DNA from: Rhizobium sp. N324
GTDB lineage: Bacteria > Pseudomonadota > Alphaproteobacteria > Rhizobiales > Rhizobiaceae
DNA length: 64,000 bases
Direction: 5' to 3'
NCBI RefSeq assembly: GCF_001664485.1
Contig: NZ_CP013635.1
Location: 186,001-250,000 of the forward strand
A program made the position numbers and the translations under genes. Below, in pieces: positions 18,275-26,761 of the stretch (within the stretch, counting starts at the first letter, position 1; each line of letters starts with the position of its first letter). The notes beneath the pieces are model-generated. The model saw only the letters and a list, made by a program, of their open reading frames with translations, did not search any database and was not told where the DNA came from.

Positions 18275-18302
18275 GACAATGCCAAAATGCGCTCCCATTG
18301 TC
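18275..18302. promoter_or_regulatory. Inverted repeat in the enuR-asnC divergent promoter region
   Basis: GACAATG (18275-18281) and CATTGTC (18296-18302) are perfect inverted copies, 21 bp start to start, or two helical turns. The ATTGTCA core matches the repeats in front of ehuA, so EnuR may bind here too. Confidence 0.4.
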
Positions 18303-18323
18303 TTTTCGCTGCGTTTGAAATGA

Positions 18324-18339
18324 TTTCTTTCTAAAGAAA
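18324..18339. promoter_or_regulatory. Palindrome immediately upstream of asnC copy A
   Basis: TTTCTTT-CT-AAAGAAA ends 5 bases before the asnC ATG at 18345. It could be the autoregulatory site of the AsnC protein or part of its ribosome-binding region. It is absent upstream of the second asnC copy. Confidence 0.35.
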
Positions 18340-18344
18340 GCACC

Positions 18345-18842
18345 ATGAAGCTCGACGCCATCGACCTGCGCATTCTCGACGCCGTCCAGCGCGACGGCCG
18401 CATCACCAAGCTGGCGCTCGCCGAAAAGGCCGGGCTGTCGCCGACGCCATGCTGGATGCGGCTGCGCAAGCTCGAAAAGGCAGGTGTTATCACCGGCTAC
18501 CACGCCCGCATCGCTCCACGGCGCATCGCGCCGGTCGCCAGCGTCATGATGGAGGTGACGCTCGCCAATCATCGCCAGGCCGATTTCGAACGCTTCGAAC
18601 GCGCCGTTGCCGCAATCCCGGAGATCGTCGCCTGCTGGTCGGTCGGCGGCGGTGTCGATTACATCCTGAAGATCATGACGGCCGATATCGACGCCTATCA
18701 GCGGCTGGTCGACGGGCTTCTCGACCGCGAACTCGGCATCGACCGCTACTTCACCTACATCGTCACCAAGACGGTGAAGGAGGAAATAGTGCTTCCGGTC
18801 GCTTCCTTCACCGGATCCGACGAGGACCAGAGCGTGTCGTAG
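18345..18842 (+). CDS. Lrp/AsnC family regulator, DoeX-like (copy A)
   Basis: 165 residues: N-terminal helix-turn-helix (TKLALAEKAGLSPTPCWMRL, residues about 21-40) and a C-terminal RAM ligand domain with CWSVGGGVDYILKI. Ectoine catabolic clusters usually encode an AsnC regulator (DoeX/AsnC) beside EnuR, and this gene is divergent from enuR. A second copy at 29508 is identical except for about five residues. The last residues (EDQSVS) differ because the reading frame runs into what looks like a truncated repeat element. Lrp proteins form octamers that wrap phased sites; the best target is the 31-bp repeat array before doeC. Confidence 0.9.
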   Translation: MKLDAIDLRILDAVQRDGRITKLALAEKAGLSPTPCWMRLRKLEKAGVITGYHARIAPRRIAPVASVMMEVTLANHRQADFERFERAVAAIPEIVACWSVGGGVDYILKIMTADIDAYQRLVDGLLDRELGIDRYFTYIVTKTVKEEIVLPVASFTGSDEDQSVS

Positions 18843-18858
18843 ACAATCTCTCTGCCAG
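18827..18858. repeat. Remnant of a RIME-like element plus one operator-type repeat after asnC copy A
   Basis: CCAGAGCGTGTC (18827-18838) matches the first bases of the RIME-like element after copy B (30002-30013), and it is followed directly by AGACAATCTCTC (18841-18852), the unit repeated before doeC. The intervening part of the element is missing here. Confidence 0.5.
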
Positions 18859-19021
18859 TCCGGATGGGAACTGCAGGCGTGTCCGTCGCCAAGTTATATC
18901 GCGACGAGAGATCCTATAATCTGCCGACGCTGCCTGAGCGTGGCGTAATCTGCAGCGAGGAACGCGGCACAGGATGATCGCTCAACAGTCTTCGGACCAG
19001 CCGCGCTTCCGCCGCATGTTG

Positions 19022-19765
19022 CTAGTGCTTAAGGATTTGACTGAGGAACAGCTTGGTGCGCTCATGCTGCGGATTGTCGAAGAATTCTTCGGGCGCCCCC
19101 TGCTCGACGATCTGCCCTGTATTCATGAAGATCACCCGGTCCGCAACGGCGCGGGCAAAGCCCATTTCGTGGGTGACGCAAACCATGGTCATGCCGTCCT
19201 TGGCAAGACCGGTCATGGTTTCGAGCACCTCCGAGACCATTTCGGGATCCAGCGCCGAGGTTGGCTCGTCGAACAGCATGACTGCCGGCTGCATGCAGAG
19301 CGACCTGGCAATGGCGACGCGCTGTTGCTGGCCCCCCGATAGCTGGATCGGATATTTGTTGGCCTGTTCGGGGATACGCACGCGCTCCAGAAATTTCAGC
19401 GCTGTCTTCTTCGCCTCGGCCGCCGGCACGCCCTTGATCCACATCGGCCCGACCATGCAGTTCATCAGCACCGTCATATGCGGGAAGAGGTTGAAGTGCT
19501 GGAACACCATGCCGACATTCTTCCGGACGTCGCCGACATTGCGCATCTTGTTGTGCAGGGTGATGCCGTTGACGGTGATCTCCCCCTCCTGATGCGCCTC
19601 CAGCCGGTTGAAGCAGCGGATCAGCGTTGACTTGCCGGATCCCGAAGGACCGCAGACGACGATCCGCTCGCCCTTGCTGACCGTAAGATTGATATCCTTC
19701 AGCACCTGAAAGGCGCCGTACCACTTCGAAACGTTTTTCGCTTCAATGATCTTGTCGCCGTTCAT
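19022..19765 (-). CDS. Amino-acid-type ABC transporter ATP-binding protein
   Basis: 247 residues from the ATG at 19765 with AGGAG upstream. Walker [10 protein letters not shown], signature [14 protein letters not shown], Walker [15 protein letters not shown], switch [13 protein letters not shown]. It overlaps the permease gene by 4 bases. It completes a three-gene transporter (binding protein, single permease, ATPase) placed downstream of an oxidative catabolic operon, so it probably imports that pathway's substrate. Confidence 0.92.
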   Translation of the reverse strand: MNGDKIIEAKNVSKWYGAFQVLKDINLTVSKGERIVVCGPSGSGKSTLIRCFNRLEAHQEGEITVNGITLHNKMRNVGDVRKNVGMVFQHFNLFPHMTVLMNCMVGPMWIKGVPAAEAKKTALKFLERVRIPEQANKYPIQLSGGQQQRVAIARSLCMQPAVMLFDEPTSALDPEMVSEVLETMTGLAKDGMTMVCVTHEMGFARAVADRVIFMNTGQIVEQGAPEEFFDNPQHERTKLFLSQILKH

Positions 19766-20736
19766 CGGACTTTGCTCCTGGCATAATGACGTTCGATACG
19801 CGCTTGGATAAGCTCGAGGCAGATCGACATGATCCAGTAGAGCATGGCGGCGGAAATCAGCATCTCCATGTGCTGGAAGGTCTTCTGGCCCAGCGTGCGG
19901 GCCAGGAACATGAGTTCCCAGACGCCGATGACGGAGACCAGCGAGCTGTCCTTCAGCATCGAGATAAACTGGTTGCCGGTCGGCGGAATGATGACGGGCA
20001 GCGCCTGCGGCAGGATGATCTTGCGCATGGTGATGCCGAAGCCGAAGCCGATCGAGCGCGAGGCCTCCCACTGGCCGCGATCGATGCTCTGAATGCCCGA
20101 ACGGAAGATCTCGGTCATATAGGCGCCGTAGCAGAGCGAGAGCGCAAGAATACCGGCGGGCACTGCGTCGATGACGAAGCCCAGCTGCGGCAAGCCGAGA
20201 TAGATCAGATAGACCTGCATCAACAGCGGAAGGCCACGGAAGAACGAGGTGTAGAAACTGGCAATCGCATAGGCGAAGCCGTTGGTCGAGAGCTTGGCGA
20301 CGGCACCCAATATGGCAATTGCCGAGGCGATCACGATCGAGACCGCAGAGACGTAGATCGTCGTCACCAGGCCCTGGGTGATCATGAACGGCAGTTTTTC
20401 GGCGATGAACGGCAGGCTCAGATGGAATGTCGCAAAGAACGCCAAAAAGAGGCCGAGCAGTTCCAGCCAGACAATGGCGATCTGCACCCGCAGGGACGCA
20501 AAGCCGATCAGCACGACATTAAAAACGAACAGCAAGGCGATGACGAAAGCGATGGCGAAACGACCGTAAAAGCCGCTGGCAGCGGGATCGCCGATGACGG
20601 GACGCATCAATTCGCCCATCGTTGTACCGGTCATATTAAACATCAGGAAAAACGCCAGCGCCACGGCAAACAGCGTCGCGACGAACCACGGCTTATGGAC
20701 GAGTACTTCGGATTCGACTGTATCGGGATAAAGCAT
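19762..20736 (-). CDS. Amino-acid-type ABC transporter permease with long N-terminal extension
   Basis: 324 residues, about 100 longer than usual for the family. Residues 1-120 hold extra membrane segments ([16 protein letters not shown] and a second near 60-100), followed by the standard permease core with the EAA loop [21 protein letters not shown]. Such extended permeases are typical when one permease works as a homodimer; only one permease gene is present here. It is coupled to the ATPase gene by an ATGA overlap. Confidence 0.88.
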   Translation of the reverse strand: MLYPDTVESEVLVHKPWFVATLFAVALAFFLMFNMTGTTMGELMRPVIGDPAASGFYGRFAIAFVIALLFVFNVVLIGFASLRVQIAIVWLELLGLFLAFFATFHLSLPFIAEKLPFMITQGLVTTIYVSAVSIVIASAIAILGAVAKLSTNGFAYAIASFYTSFFRGLPLLMQVYLIYLGLPQLGFVIDAVPAGILALSLCYGAYMTEIFRSGIQSIDRGQWEASRSIGFGFGITMRKIILPQALPVIIPPTGNQFISMLKDSSLVSVIGVWELMFLARTLGQKTFQHMEMLISAAMLYWIMSICLELIQARIERHYARSKVR

Positions 20737-20797
20737 GTCTTGCCCCTTGCGGCAAATCGACGGTCCGGATGTCCGGACCGTCTGGGTCTGGCGGCGG

Positions 20798-21631
20798 TTA
20801 TTTTACGACCGTGTAGTCCACGCCGTACCATTTTACCGAAAGCTTGCTCAGCGTGCCGTCGGACTGCATGCCCTTCACGGCTTCGGCGATCTTGTCGTTG
20901 AACGCCTTGTCGCCATGTTCGATGGCAACGGCGAGCGGTTCGTAGAAGACGGGGTCGCCGATCTGTTTGATCGGGTAACCGGCTTTGACGGCGTCGAGAA
21001 TGCTCGGCAGCGACGAGACGACGGCATCGAGACGGGTGCCGTCGCCGAGGCGCAGATCGTCGAAGGCGGTGGTCGAATTGGCGTAGGACTTCACTTCCTT
21101 CGGCTTGAACTCGTATTTGAAGGCAGGCGCACCGGCGGCATCGAGCGTCAGGTCGCCTTTCGCATAGGCTTCGAAGGTGGAGGTGGCCGTGGTCCCGACG
21201 ACCTTGCCGTCAAGATCGGAGAGCTTGGTTGCCTTGCTGTCATTGTGCGCGGCGACAGCAGCCGGCGTGTAATAATAAACGGCCGGGAAGTCGAAGATCT
21301 CGGCACGCTTTTTGGTCGGCGTCATCGAACCGACATGCATGTCCCAACGGCCCGCCCAATTGCCGGCCGTGATGATGTCCCAGCCGGGTGTTACGAATTC
21401 GACCTTCACACCGAGACGCCTGCCGATATCCTTGGCAACGTCGATGTCGAAACCGTCAAGTTCGTTCTTGTCGTTCATGAAGGATTGCGGCGCCCAGTTG
21501 GCGTCGGTCGCGACCTTCAGGTCCTTGGCCGCCAGCACGCGGTCGAGTACGGCGCCGGCATTGGCCGGAACGGCAGCCAGCACAATAGCGAGCGACGCGG
21601 CGGCCGCAGTCATCTTGGTCAGTCTGTTCAT
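20798..21631 (-). CDS. ABC transporter substrate-binding protein (family 3)
   Basis: 277 residues. Signal peptide with a cut near ANA-GA. The mature protein has LAAKDLKVATDANWAPQSF, GFDIDVAKDIGRRLGV and a WDMHVGSMTPTKKRAE segment in the place of the ligand cleft. First gene of the three-gene transporter, separated by 143 bases from the preceding catabolic genes on the same strand, so it may use its own promoter or be read through. Ligand unknown, probably a compound handled by the adjacent monooxygenase pathway. Confidence 0.88.
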   Translation of the reverse strand: MNRLTKMTAAAASLAIVLAAVPANAGAVLDRVLAAKDLKVATDANWAPQSFMNDKNELDGFDIDVAKDIGRRLGVKVEFVTPGWDIITAGNWAGRWDMHVGSMTPTKKRAEIFDFPAVYYYTPAAVAAHNDSKATKLSDLDGKVVGTTATSTFEAYAKGDLTLDAAGAPAFKYEFKPKEVKSYANSTTAFDDLRLGDGTRLDAVVSSLPSILDAVKAGYPIKQIGDPVFYEPLAVAIEHGDKAFNDKIAEAVKGMQSDGTLSKLSVKWYGVDYTVVK

Positions 21632-21774
21632 GCGATGGTTCCCTTTATTGTCATTCTTGGTTTTGGCCCGGGCTCATTCCCGTACCGTCATGCAATCTTG
21701 CAGTCGGAGAGACCTTTTCGTCTTCCGGCGATGGGAAGCAGCGGCAGACCGCTCGTTCCTTCAAACCGGGGAAG

Positions 21775-22164
21775 TCAGAACTCTCCTTTCTGGCGCATCT
21801 CGTCGCGAACGGAGCGGGCAACCCGGAAGGCTTCTACGCCGGCGGGAATGCCGCAATAGATTGCGATTTGCACGAGAGCGGCCCGCAATTCGTCGTCCGT
21901 CAGCCCGTTGCGAATGGCGCCGCGAAAGTGGATGCCGAATTCATGCATGCGGTTAAGCGCCGCGAGCATGCCGAGATTGAGAAGGCTACGCTGCTTGAGA
22001 TCGAGCCCTTCGTCGGTCCAGGCCGCACCCCAGCAATATTCGTTGAGAACGTCCTGGAAAGGAGCGGAAAAGCTGTCGGCATTGTTCATCGCCCGGTCGA
22101 CATAGTCGTCGCCGAGAACCTTGCGCCTGACGGCCTCGCCATTCTTTCTGAGTGTCTCATCCAT
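21775..22164 (-). CDS. Carboxymuconolactone decarboxylase family protein
   Basis: 129 residues, all-helical CMD fold like PcaC. GIHFRGAIRNGLTDDELR carries the family's conserved His and the HxxxAxxxG pattern, and there is no AhpD-type CxxC pair, which argues against a peroxidase. It overlaps the hydrolase gene by 8 bases and is the last catabolic gene of the operon. It may decarboxylate or rearrange a lactone-like intermediate; true 4-carboxymuconolactone activity is not implied because the other protocatechuate genes are absent. Confidence 0.85.
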   Translation of the reverse strand: MDETLRKNGEAVRRKVLGDDYVDRAMNNADSFSAPFQDVLNEYCWGAAWTDEGLDLKQRSLLNLGMLAALNRMHEFGIHFRGAIRNGLTDDELRAALVQIAIYCGIPAGVEAFRVARSVRDEMRQKGEF

Positions 22165-22966
22165 GGGTCGTCTCCTCGCGAGTCAGGAAGCCGCGCATCA
22201 AATTCGCAACCGTTTCCGGCGCCTCGATCAGGATGGAGTGGCGCAATCCAGGCAGGATGCTGAGCGTCGAGCCCGGGATGCGCTCGTGCATGTAGCGGGC
22301 CATGCGTGGATTGGATCCGGCATCCTCCTCGCCCGTTGCAATCAGCGTCGGGCAGCGGATCTGGTCGAGGAAGCCGCCGAAATCCGTCTCCGCCAGCACC
22401 CGGTAGGCGGCGGCGTAACAGTCCGGATCATTCTCCGCATCGCGCTCACGAAGCCGCGCGATCACCGCGGGGTTGTTCTCCTGAAATTCTTCCGTCAGCC
22501 AGCGCGACAGCGAGGCATTGTGGTGGTCGGCAGGCGTCCCTGCCTGCAGTGCCGCCAGCCGCTCCAGCACTCGCGTCCGTTCCTCCGGTGTGCGGCCGGC
22601 GACCGTCGACAGCAGCATCAGCTTGCGCAGCCGGTCGAGATGGGTCAGCGCCAGACGCTGGGCGATCAGGCCACCGAGCGAGAAGCCGGCGAGATTGAAG
22701 GTCTGGAACCCAGCCTTGTCGGCCAGCGCCAGCGCCTCGTCGACGAAATCGTCGATCTCATAGCGGCCCTTGATCCGGCTCGAATGGCCATGGCCACGCA
22801 GATCGAAGGTCAGGACCGTGAACTGGTCCTTGAGACGTTGGACGACACCCGACCAGGCTTCGAGATAGGATCCGACGCCGTGGATGCAGACGAGCGGATC
22901 GCCGCTGCCGTCGATGCGGTAGTTGAGCGTCACATCTCCGACGGTATGGCGCTGTGCCTCTCCCAT
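22157..22966 (-). CDS. Alpha/beta hydrolase
   Basis: 269 residues from the ATG at 22966 (MGEAQRHTVGDV). Oxyanion region CIHGVGSYLEAW, nucleophile elbow LAGFSLGGL (Ser), acid in TGEEDAG, and catalytic His in LRHSIL. It resembles the enol-lactone hydrolase/PcaD-like group. Located 2 bases after the luciferase-like monooxygenase gene and overlapping the CMD gene, an arrangement reminiscent of lactone cleavage followed by decarboxylation. Confidence 0.85.
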   Translation of the reverse strand: MGEAQRHTVGDVTLNYRIDGSGDPLVCIHGVGSYLEAWSGVVQRLKDQFTVLTFDLRGHGHSSRIKGRYEIDDFVDEALALADKAGFQTFNLAGFSLGGLIAQRLALTHLDRLRKLMLLSTVAGRTPEERTRVLERLAALQAGTPADHHNASLSRWLTEEFQENNPAVIARLRERDAENDPDCYAAAYRVLAETDFGGFLDQIRCPTLIATGEEDAGSNPRMARYMHERIPGSTLSILPGLRHSILIEAPETVANLMRGFLTREETTHG

Positions 22967-22968
22967 GA

Positions 22969-24051
22969 TCAGTTCGCCGCTGCCGTGCGCTTCTGTTCCT
23001 TCTCTTGCTCGCGCGCCGCAAAGAAGGGCATGATTTCCCTGATGAACAGCTCCAGCGTCCGCTTCTGCAGTTCGAACGGCAGATTGAAGGTGAGACCGAG
23101 GCAATATTGATCGACGCCGGCGGCTTCGAACACCAGCAGCTTCTCGATCGCCTCGTCGGGCGTACCGAACATCAGGTTCTTGCGGATATTGTCCGGATTG
23201 TAGTTGTCCTTGCCCTTCACCGCCTCGTAGGGCACGGCCTCCGGAAAGCCTTCGCGCACCCTGCCGATATTCTGCATCAGGTTTTCGAAAGCACGGCCGT
23301 AATCCATGCTGTGCTTGACGGCTGTCTCCCAGCCATCCGGTTTGTCGTAGACGCAGGTGCGGCGTTGCATCATGAAGCGGGGGCGTGGCACTTCCGGATG
23401 ATCGGCTACCGCCTTGTGAAACTTGTCGGAGAGAACCTGGATCTCGGCTGCCGGCGCCGAAAGCGGCGTCGAAAGGATGCTGGCGCCGTTGGCGATCGCC
23501 CAGTCGAAGGTGCCAGGATCGCGCGCCGCAACCCAAATCGGCGGATGCGGCCGTTGCAGCGGCTTCGGCACCGAGGTGGCGGTCGGGAAATTCCAGTAGT
23601 GACCGTCATGGGCATAATCGCCGGCCCAGAGCTTCTTCACCGCCGGCACGATCTCCTTCATATAGGCGACGCCTTCCTGCTGGGGCATACCGCCTGCCAT
23701 GCGGTCGAACTCGTACTGGTAGGAACCGCGGGCGATCCCGAATTCCAGGCGGCCGTTGGTGAGATGGTCGCAGAGCGCCGATTCCCCGGCCAGCCGGATC
23801 GGGCTCCAGTAGGGCGCCACCAGCGTCGAGGTGCCGAGGCGGATCTGCTGCGTATGCTGCGCCAGCCACACCAGCGTCTGGAACGGGTTCGGCGAAATCG
23901 TGCATTCGATCGTGTGGTGCTCGGCGGTCCACAGCGCCTCGAAGCCACCCTCGTCGGCCATGCGGGCGAGCGCCAGAAGGTTGTGCTTGGCCGTCGACAT
24001 CGGGACGTCGGGCGAGAAGCGTTCCATGGTCAGCGATACTGCGAATTTCAT
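22969..24051 (-). CDS. LLM class flavin-dependent monooxygenase (bacterial luciferase-like)
   Basis: 360 residues, TIM-barrel flavin-dependent oxygenase. The pattern ALWTAEHHTIE near residues 40-50, RLGTSTLVAPYWSPIRLAGE and GRLEFGIARGSYQYEF are typical of the group. It needs reduced flavin supplied by a partner reductase, which is encoded two genes upstream in the same operon. The substrate could be an aliphatic, N-heterocyclic or long-chain compound; the family includes RutA, alkanesulfonate and nitrilotriacetate monooxygenases, but none of their signature partners is complete here. Confidence 0.88.
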   Translation of the reverse strand: MKFAVSLTMERFSPDVPMSTAKHNLLALARMADEGGFEALWTAEHHTIECTISPNPFQTLVWLAQHTQQIRLGTSTLVAPYWSPIRLAGESALCDHLTNGRLEFGIARGSYQYEFDRMAGGMPQQEGVAYMKEIVPAVKKLWAGDYAHDGHYWNFPTATSVPKPLQRPHPPIWVAARDPGTFDWAIANGASILSTPLSAPAAEIQVLSDKFHKAVADHPEVPRPRFMMQRRTCVYDKPDGWETAVKHSMDYGRAFENLMQNIGRVREGFPEAVPYEAVKGKDNYNPDNIRKNLMFGTPDEAIEKLLVFEAAGVDQYCLGLTFNLPFELQKRTLELFIREIMPFFAAREQEKEQKRTAAAN

Positions 24052-24089
24052 CTGCTAGCCTCCCTTTCGGGTTCGTTTCTTGTGTGTCG

Positions 24090-25604
24090 TCACTTCAAGC
24101 GGATGACGAACGGATCCTGCATCGCCCCGGAATAATCGATGATCACGTTCTTCAGCCGCGTGAACTCGTGCATCACCTCGAAGCCGCCGCGCCGTCCGTA
24201 ACCGCTCTCCTTGAAACCGCCATTGGCGGACATGAAGGAGGCCGAGCGGTAGGTATTGACCCAGACGGTGCCCGCCTCGATCTGGTTGGCGAAGCGCAGC
24301 GCCCGGTCGATATCCTTGGTCCAGATGCCGGAGGCGAGGCCGTAATGACTATCGTTGGCGAGAGCGATCATCTCCGCCTCGTCGCGGAACGGCATGACGC
24401 CGACGACGGGGCCGAAGATCTCGTCGCGCATGAAGCCCATGTCGTTCTGCGCATCGACCATGACCGTCGGCTCGTAGTACCAGCCGCCGCTCGCCAGACC
24501 TTCCTTTTGCGGGCGGCGTCCGCCAGCGGCGATCTTGGCGCCTTCCTTGACGCCCCAGGCGACATAGCCCTCGACCTTCTGCAACTGGTCGGAAAGCGCC
24601 AGCGGGCCGATATCGGTATCGTCGGCGGTCGGCAGACCGACGCGGATGCGGCCGGTGCGTGCGACCAGCGCATCGATGAACTTGTCGTAGATGCCGGCCT
24701 CGACGAAGCAGCGCGAACCGGCAACGCAGGTCTGTCCGGCCGCGGCGAAGACGCCCGAGACGACCCCGTTGACCGCATGCTCGATTTCGACGTCGCCGAA
24801 CACAACATGCGGCGACTTTCCGCCGAGCTCCATCGAGCAGGGCACGAGGTTCGCCGCCGCGTTGCCGGCAATGCGGCGGCCGGTGGCGGTGCTGCCGGTG
24901 AAGACATATTTCGAAACGCCGGGATGGCGAGTCAGGGCCTCACCGGCGATCTTGCCGGTGCCGGTCACGACGTTGACAACGCCCGCCGGGAAGCCCGCCT
25001 CGTGAATGAGTTCGGCCAGCGCCAGCGTCGAGGCGGTCGCGTGTTCCGACGGCTTGATGACGACGGTGTTGCCGATCGCCAGGCAGGGGGCCAGCGTGCC
25101 GGTCAGCAGCATGAGCGGCGAATTCCAGGGCGTGATCATCCCGACCACACCGAGCGGTTCGCGCAGATTGAAGTTCAGCGTGTCCATCCGGTTGATCGGG
25201 ATCGTGTCGCCCTGCAGCTTATCGGCCATGCCGGCGAAATAGTGATAGCTGTCCGGCATCGAACGCATCTGCGCCCGGGTTTCCTTGAGAAGCTTGCCGT
25301 TGTCGCGCGTTTCGATTTCGGCGAGCGTGTCGGCACTGGCCCGCACCAGTTCGGCGAGGCGGCGGACAAGCGCGCCGCGATCGGTCTGCGTCATCCGCCG
25401 CCAGGCGGGATTGCGGAAGGCGGCGTTCGCGGCAGCAACGGCAGCGTCGACATCATCGGCATCGGCTTCGGCCAGATCGTACCACCGCTTGCCGGTTGTC
25501 GGATCGTAGCTGGCAATGTAATTGCCGGCCTTCGGCGCCACGAATTCGCCGTTGATGAACAGGCCCTGTCGCGAACCTTCGATGGAGCTGACTGTCGTCT
25601 TCAT
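24090..25604 (-). CDS. Aldehyde dehydrogenase family protein
   Basis: 504 residues from the ATG at 25604. Catalytic Cys in AAGQTCVAGSR, general base Glu in SMELGGKSPH, NAD-binding FTGSTATGRRI and PWNSPLM. It starts directly after the flavin reductase stop, so translation is coupled. It would oxidise an aldehyde released by the monooxygenase. Related to betaine/hydroxymuconic-semialdehyde dehydrogenases; substrate not assigned. Confidence 0.9.
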   Translation of the reverse strand: MKTTVSSIEGSRQGLFINGEFVAPKAGNYIASYDPTTGKRWYDLAEADADDVDAAVAAANAAFRNPAWRRMTQTDRGALVRRLAELVRASADTLAEIETRDNGKLLKETRAQMRSMPDSYHYFAGMADKLQGDTIPINRMDTLNFNLREPLGVVGMITPWNSPLMLLTGTLAPCLAIGNTVVIKPSEHATASTLALAELIHEAGFPAGVVNVVTGTGKIAGEALTRHPGVSKYVFTGSTATGRRIAGNAAANLVPCSMELGGKSPHVVFGDVEIEHAVNGVVSGVFAAAGQTCVAGSRCFVEAGIYDKFIDALVARTGRIRVGLPTADDTDIGPLALSDQLQKVEGYVAWGVKEGAKIAAGGRRPQKEGLASGGWYYEPTVMVDAQNDMGFMRDEIFGPVVGVMPFRDEAEMIALANDSHYGLASGIWTKDIDRALRFANQIEAGTVWVNTYRSASFMSANGGFKESGYGRRGGFEVMHEFTRLKNVIIDYSGAMQDPFVIRLK

Positions 25605-25605
25605 G

Positions 25606-26598
25606 TCACTGTCCTTGGTCTTGGGAGGCTTGGAGCCAGGCACGGGCTTCGCCGTCGATCATCGCGACGCGGCCGCCATCGTCGGAATCCATGTAGATGC
25701 CGAAGCGGCCCGCCTGCCGCTCGCGCACATAGCGGCGCAACATGGAGCGCAGTTCATGGGTGGCGATCGCCTCGTAGGGCAGATCATCGATGCCGAAGAA
25801 GCGGAGATCGGCAGGCAGGTTGACCTCTTCCCCCTCGCCTGCCAACCGGGCGCGATAGACGAGATAGCCGGGATCGCTGTCGGCAACGTCGAAGACGGAA
25901 TAGAGGAAGGTCTCTTCCGGTACGAGGCGCAGCGCATCGCCGCCCTCGACCACCAGCTGGCTGTCGGCCTTGCGGCGGCGTGCCGATGGCAGCACCCAGC
26001 CGCCCCTCCCGTCCGAGCGCAGCAGCAGGCCGTCGCCGGCCTCGATCAAGTAGCCGATGATCATCCCGTGCGAGGCAAGCCAGCCCGCCGGCAGCGGATC
26101 CTTGACGCTGGCGTAACGGCCGCGGCAGAAGCCGAGCGGCGCGGTCGGGCTGGTGCCGAAGGCGCGGACCTGGCCGATGAGAACCGTATGGTCGCCAGCA
26201 TCGACGGCGCTGTAGGTGGTGCAGTCGAACCATGTCAGACTGTCGGTCAGAACCGGCGCGCCGGTATGGATGTGATCGTGGGTGACCGACTGGAACTTGT
26301 CTGGAGACTTCGAGGCGAATGTGCCTGAGATATCGACCTGACCTTCATGAAGGATATTGACCGCAAAGCAGCCGGCATTGGTGAAGGCCCGATAGCTGGA
26401 GGCCGCCTTCGCGACGCAGACGAGAAGCAGCGGCGGATCGAGCGACACTGATGTAAACGAATTCGCGGTCATGCCGCGCGGGGTCCCGTCCTCGTCGCGC
26501 GTGGTGATGACGGTCACACCCGTCACGAAGGTTCCGAAGGCCCGGCGCAGTGCGATCGGGTCGATCGGGGCATCCGTCCTCGCCGCTGTCTCCGCCAT
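25606..26598 (-). CDS. Flavin reductase fused to a Nudix-like C-terminal domain
   Basis: 330 residues, about twice the usual size. Residues 15-165 are a complete HpaC/RutF-type flavin reductase (FGTFVTGVTVITT, NSFTSVSLDPPLLLVC, FAVNILHEGQ). Residues about 170-330 look like a Nudix fold (GYLIEAGDGLLLR, GGWVLPSARRRK, FFGIDDLPYEAI), but the Nudix box glutamates are absent, so hydrolysis is unlikely. The reductase half should supply FMNH2 to the luciferase-like monooxygenase. GAGGAGG lies upstream; first gene of the catabolic operon. Confidence 0.85.
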   Translation of the reverse strand: MAETAARTDAPIDPIALRRAFGTFVTGVTVITTRDEDGTPRGMTANSFTSVSLDPPLLLVCVAKAASSYRAFTNAGCFAVNILHEGQVDISGTFASKSPDKFQSVTHDHIHTGAPVLTDSLTWFDCTTYSAVDAGDHTVLIGQVRAFGTSPTAPLGFCRGRYASVKDPLPAGWLASHGMIIGYLIEAGDGLLLRSDGRGGWVLPSARRRKADSQLVVEGGDALRLVPEETFLYSVFDVADSDPGYLVYRARLAGEGEEVNLPADLRFFGIDDLPYEAIATHELRSMLRRYVRERQAGRFGIYMDSDDGGRVAMIDGEARAWLQASQDQGQ

Positions 26599-26761
26599 GC
26601 CTTCGAGCCTCCTCTGCTTGTTGAAGGGAGGCTATCGCTGCCGCTTCGGCCGTTCTTCCCTGGCTTCGTAGGATGGGGTGGAAAACTTCTGCCTCGATCC
26701 AGAGGAGACAAAACGGCGCGAGGGGCAGCGCCTCGAACGAGCGTATATAAGGGGCGGAGAA

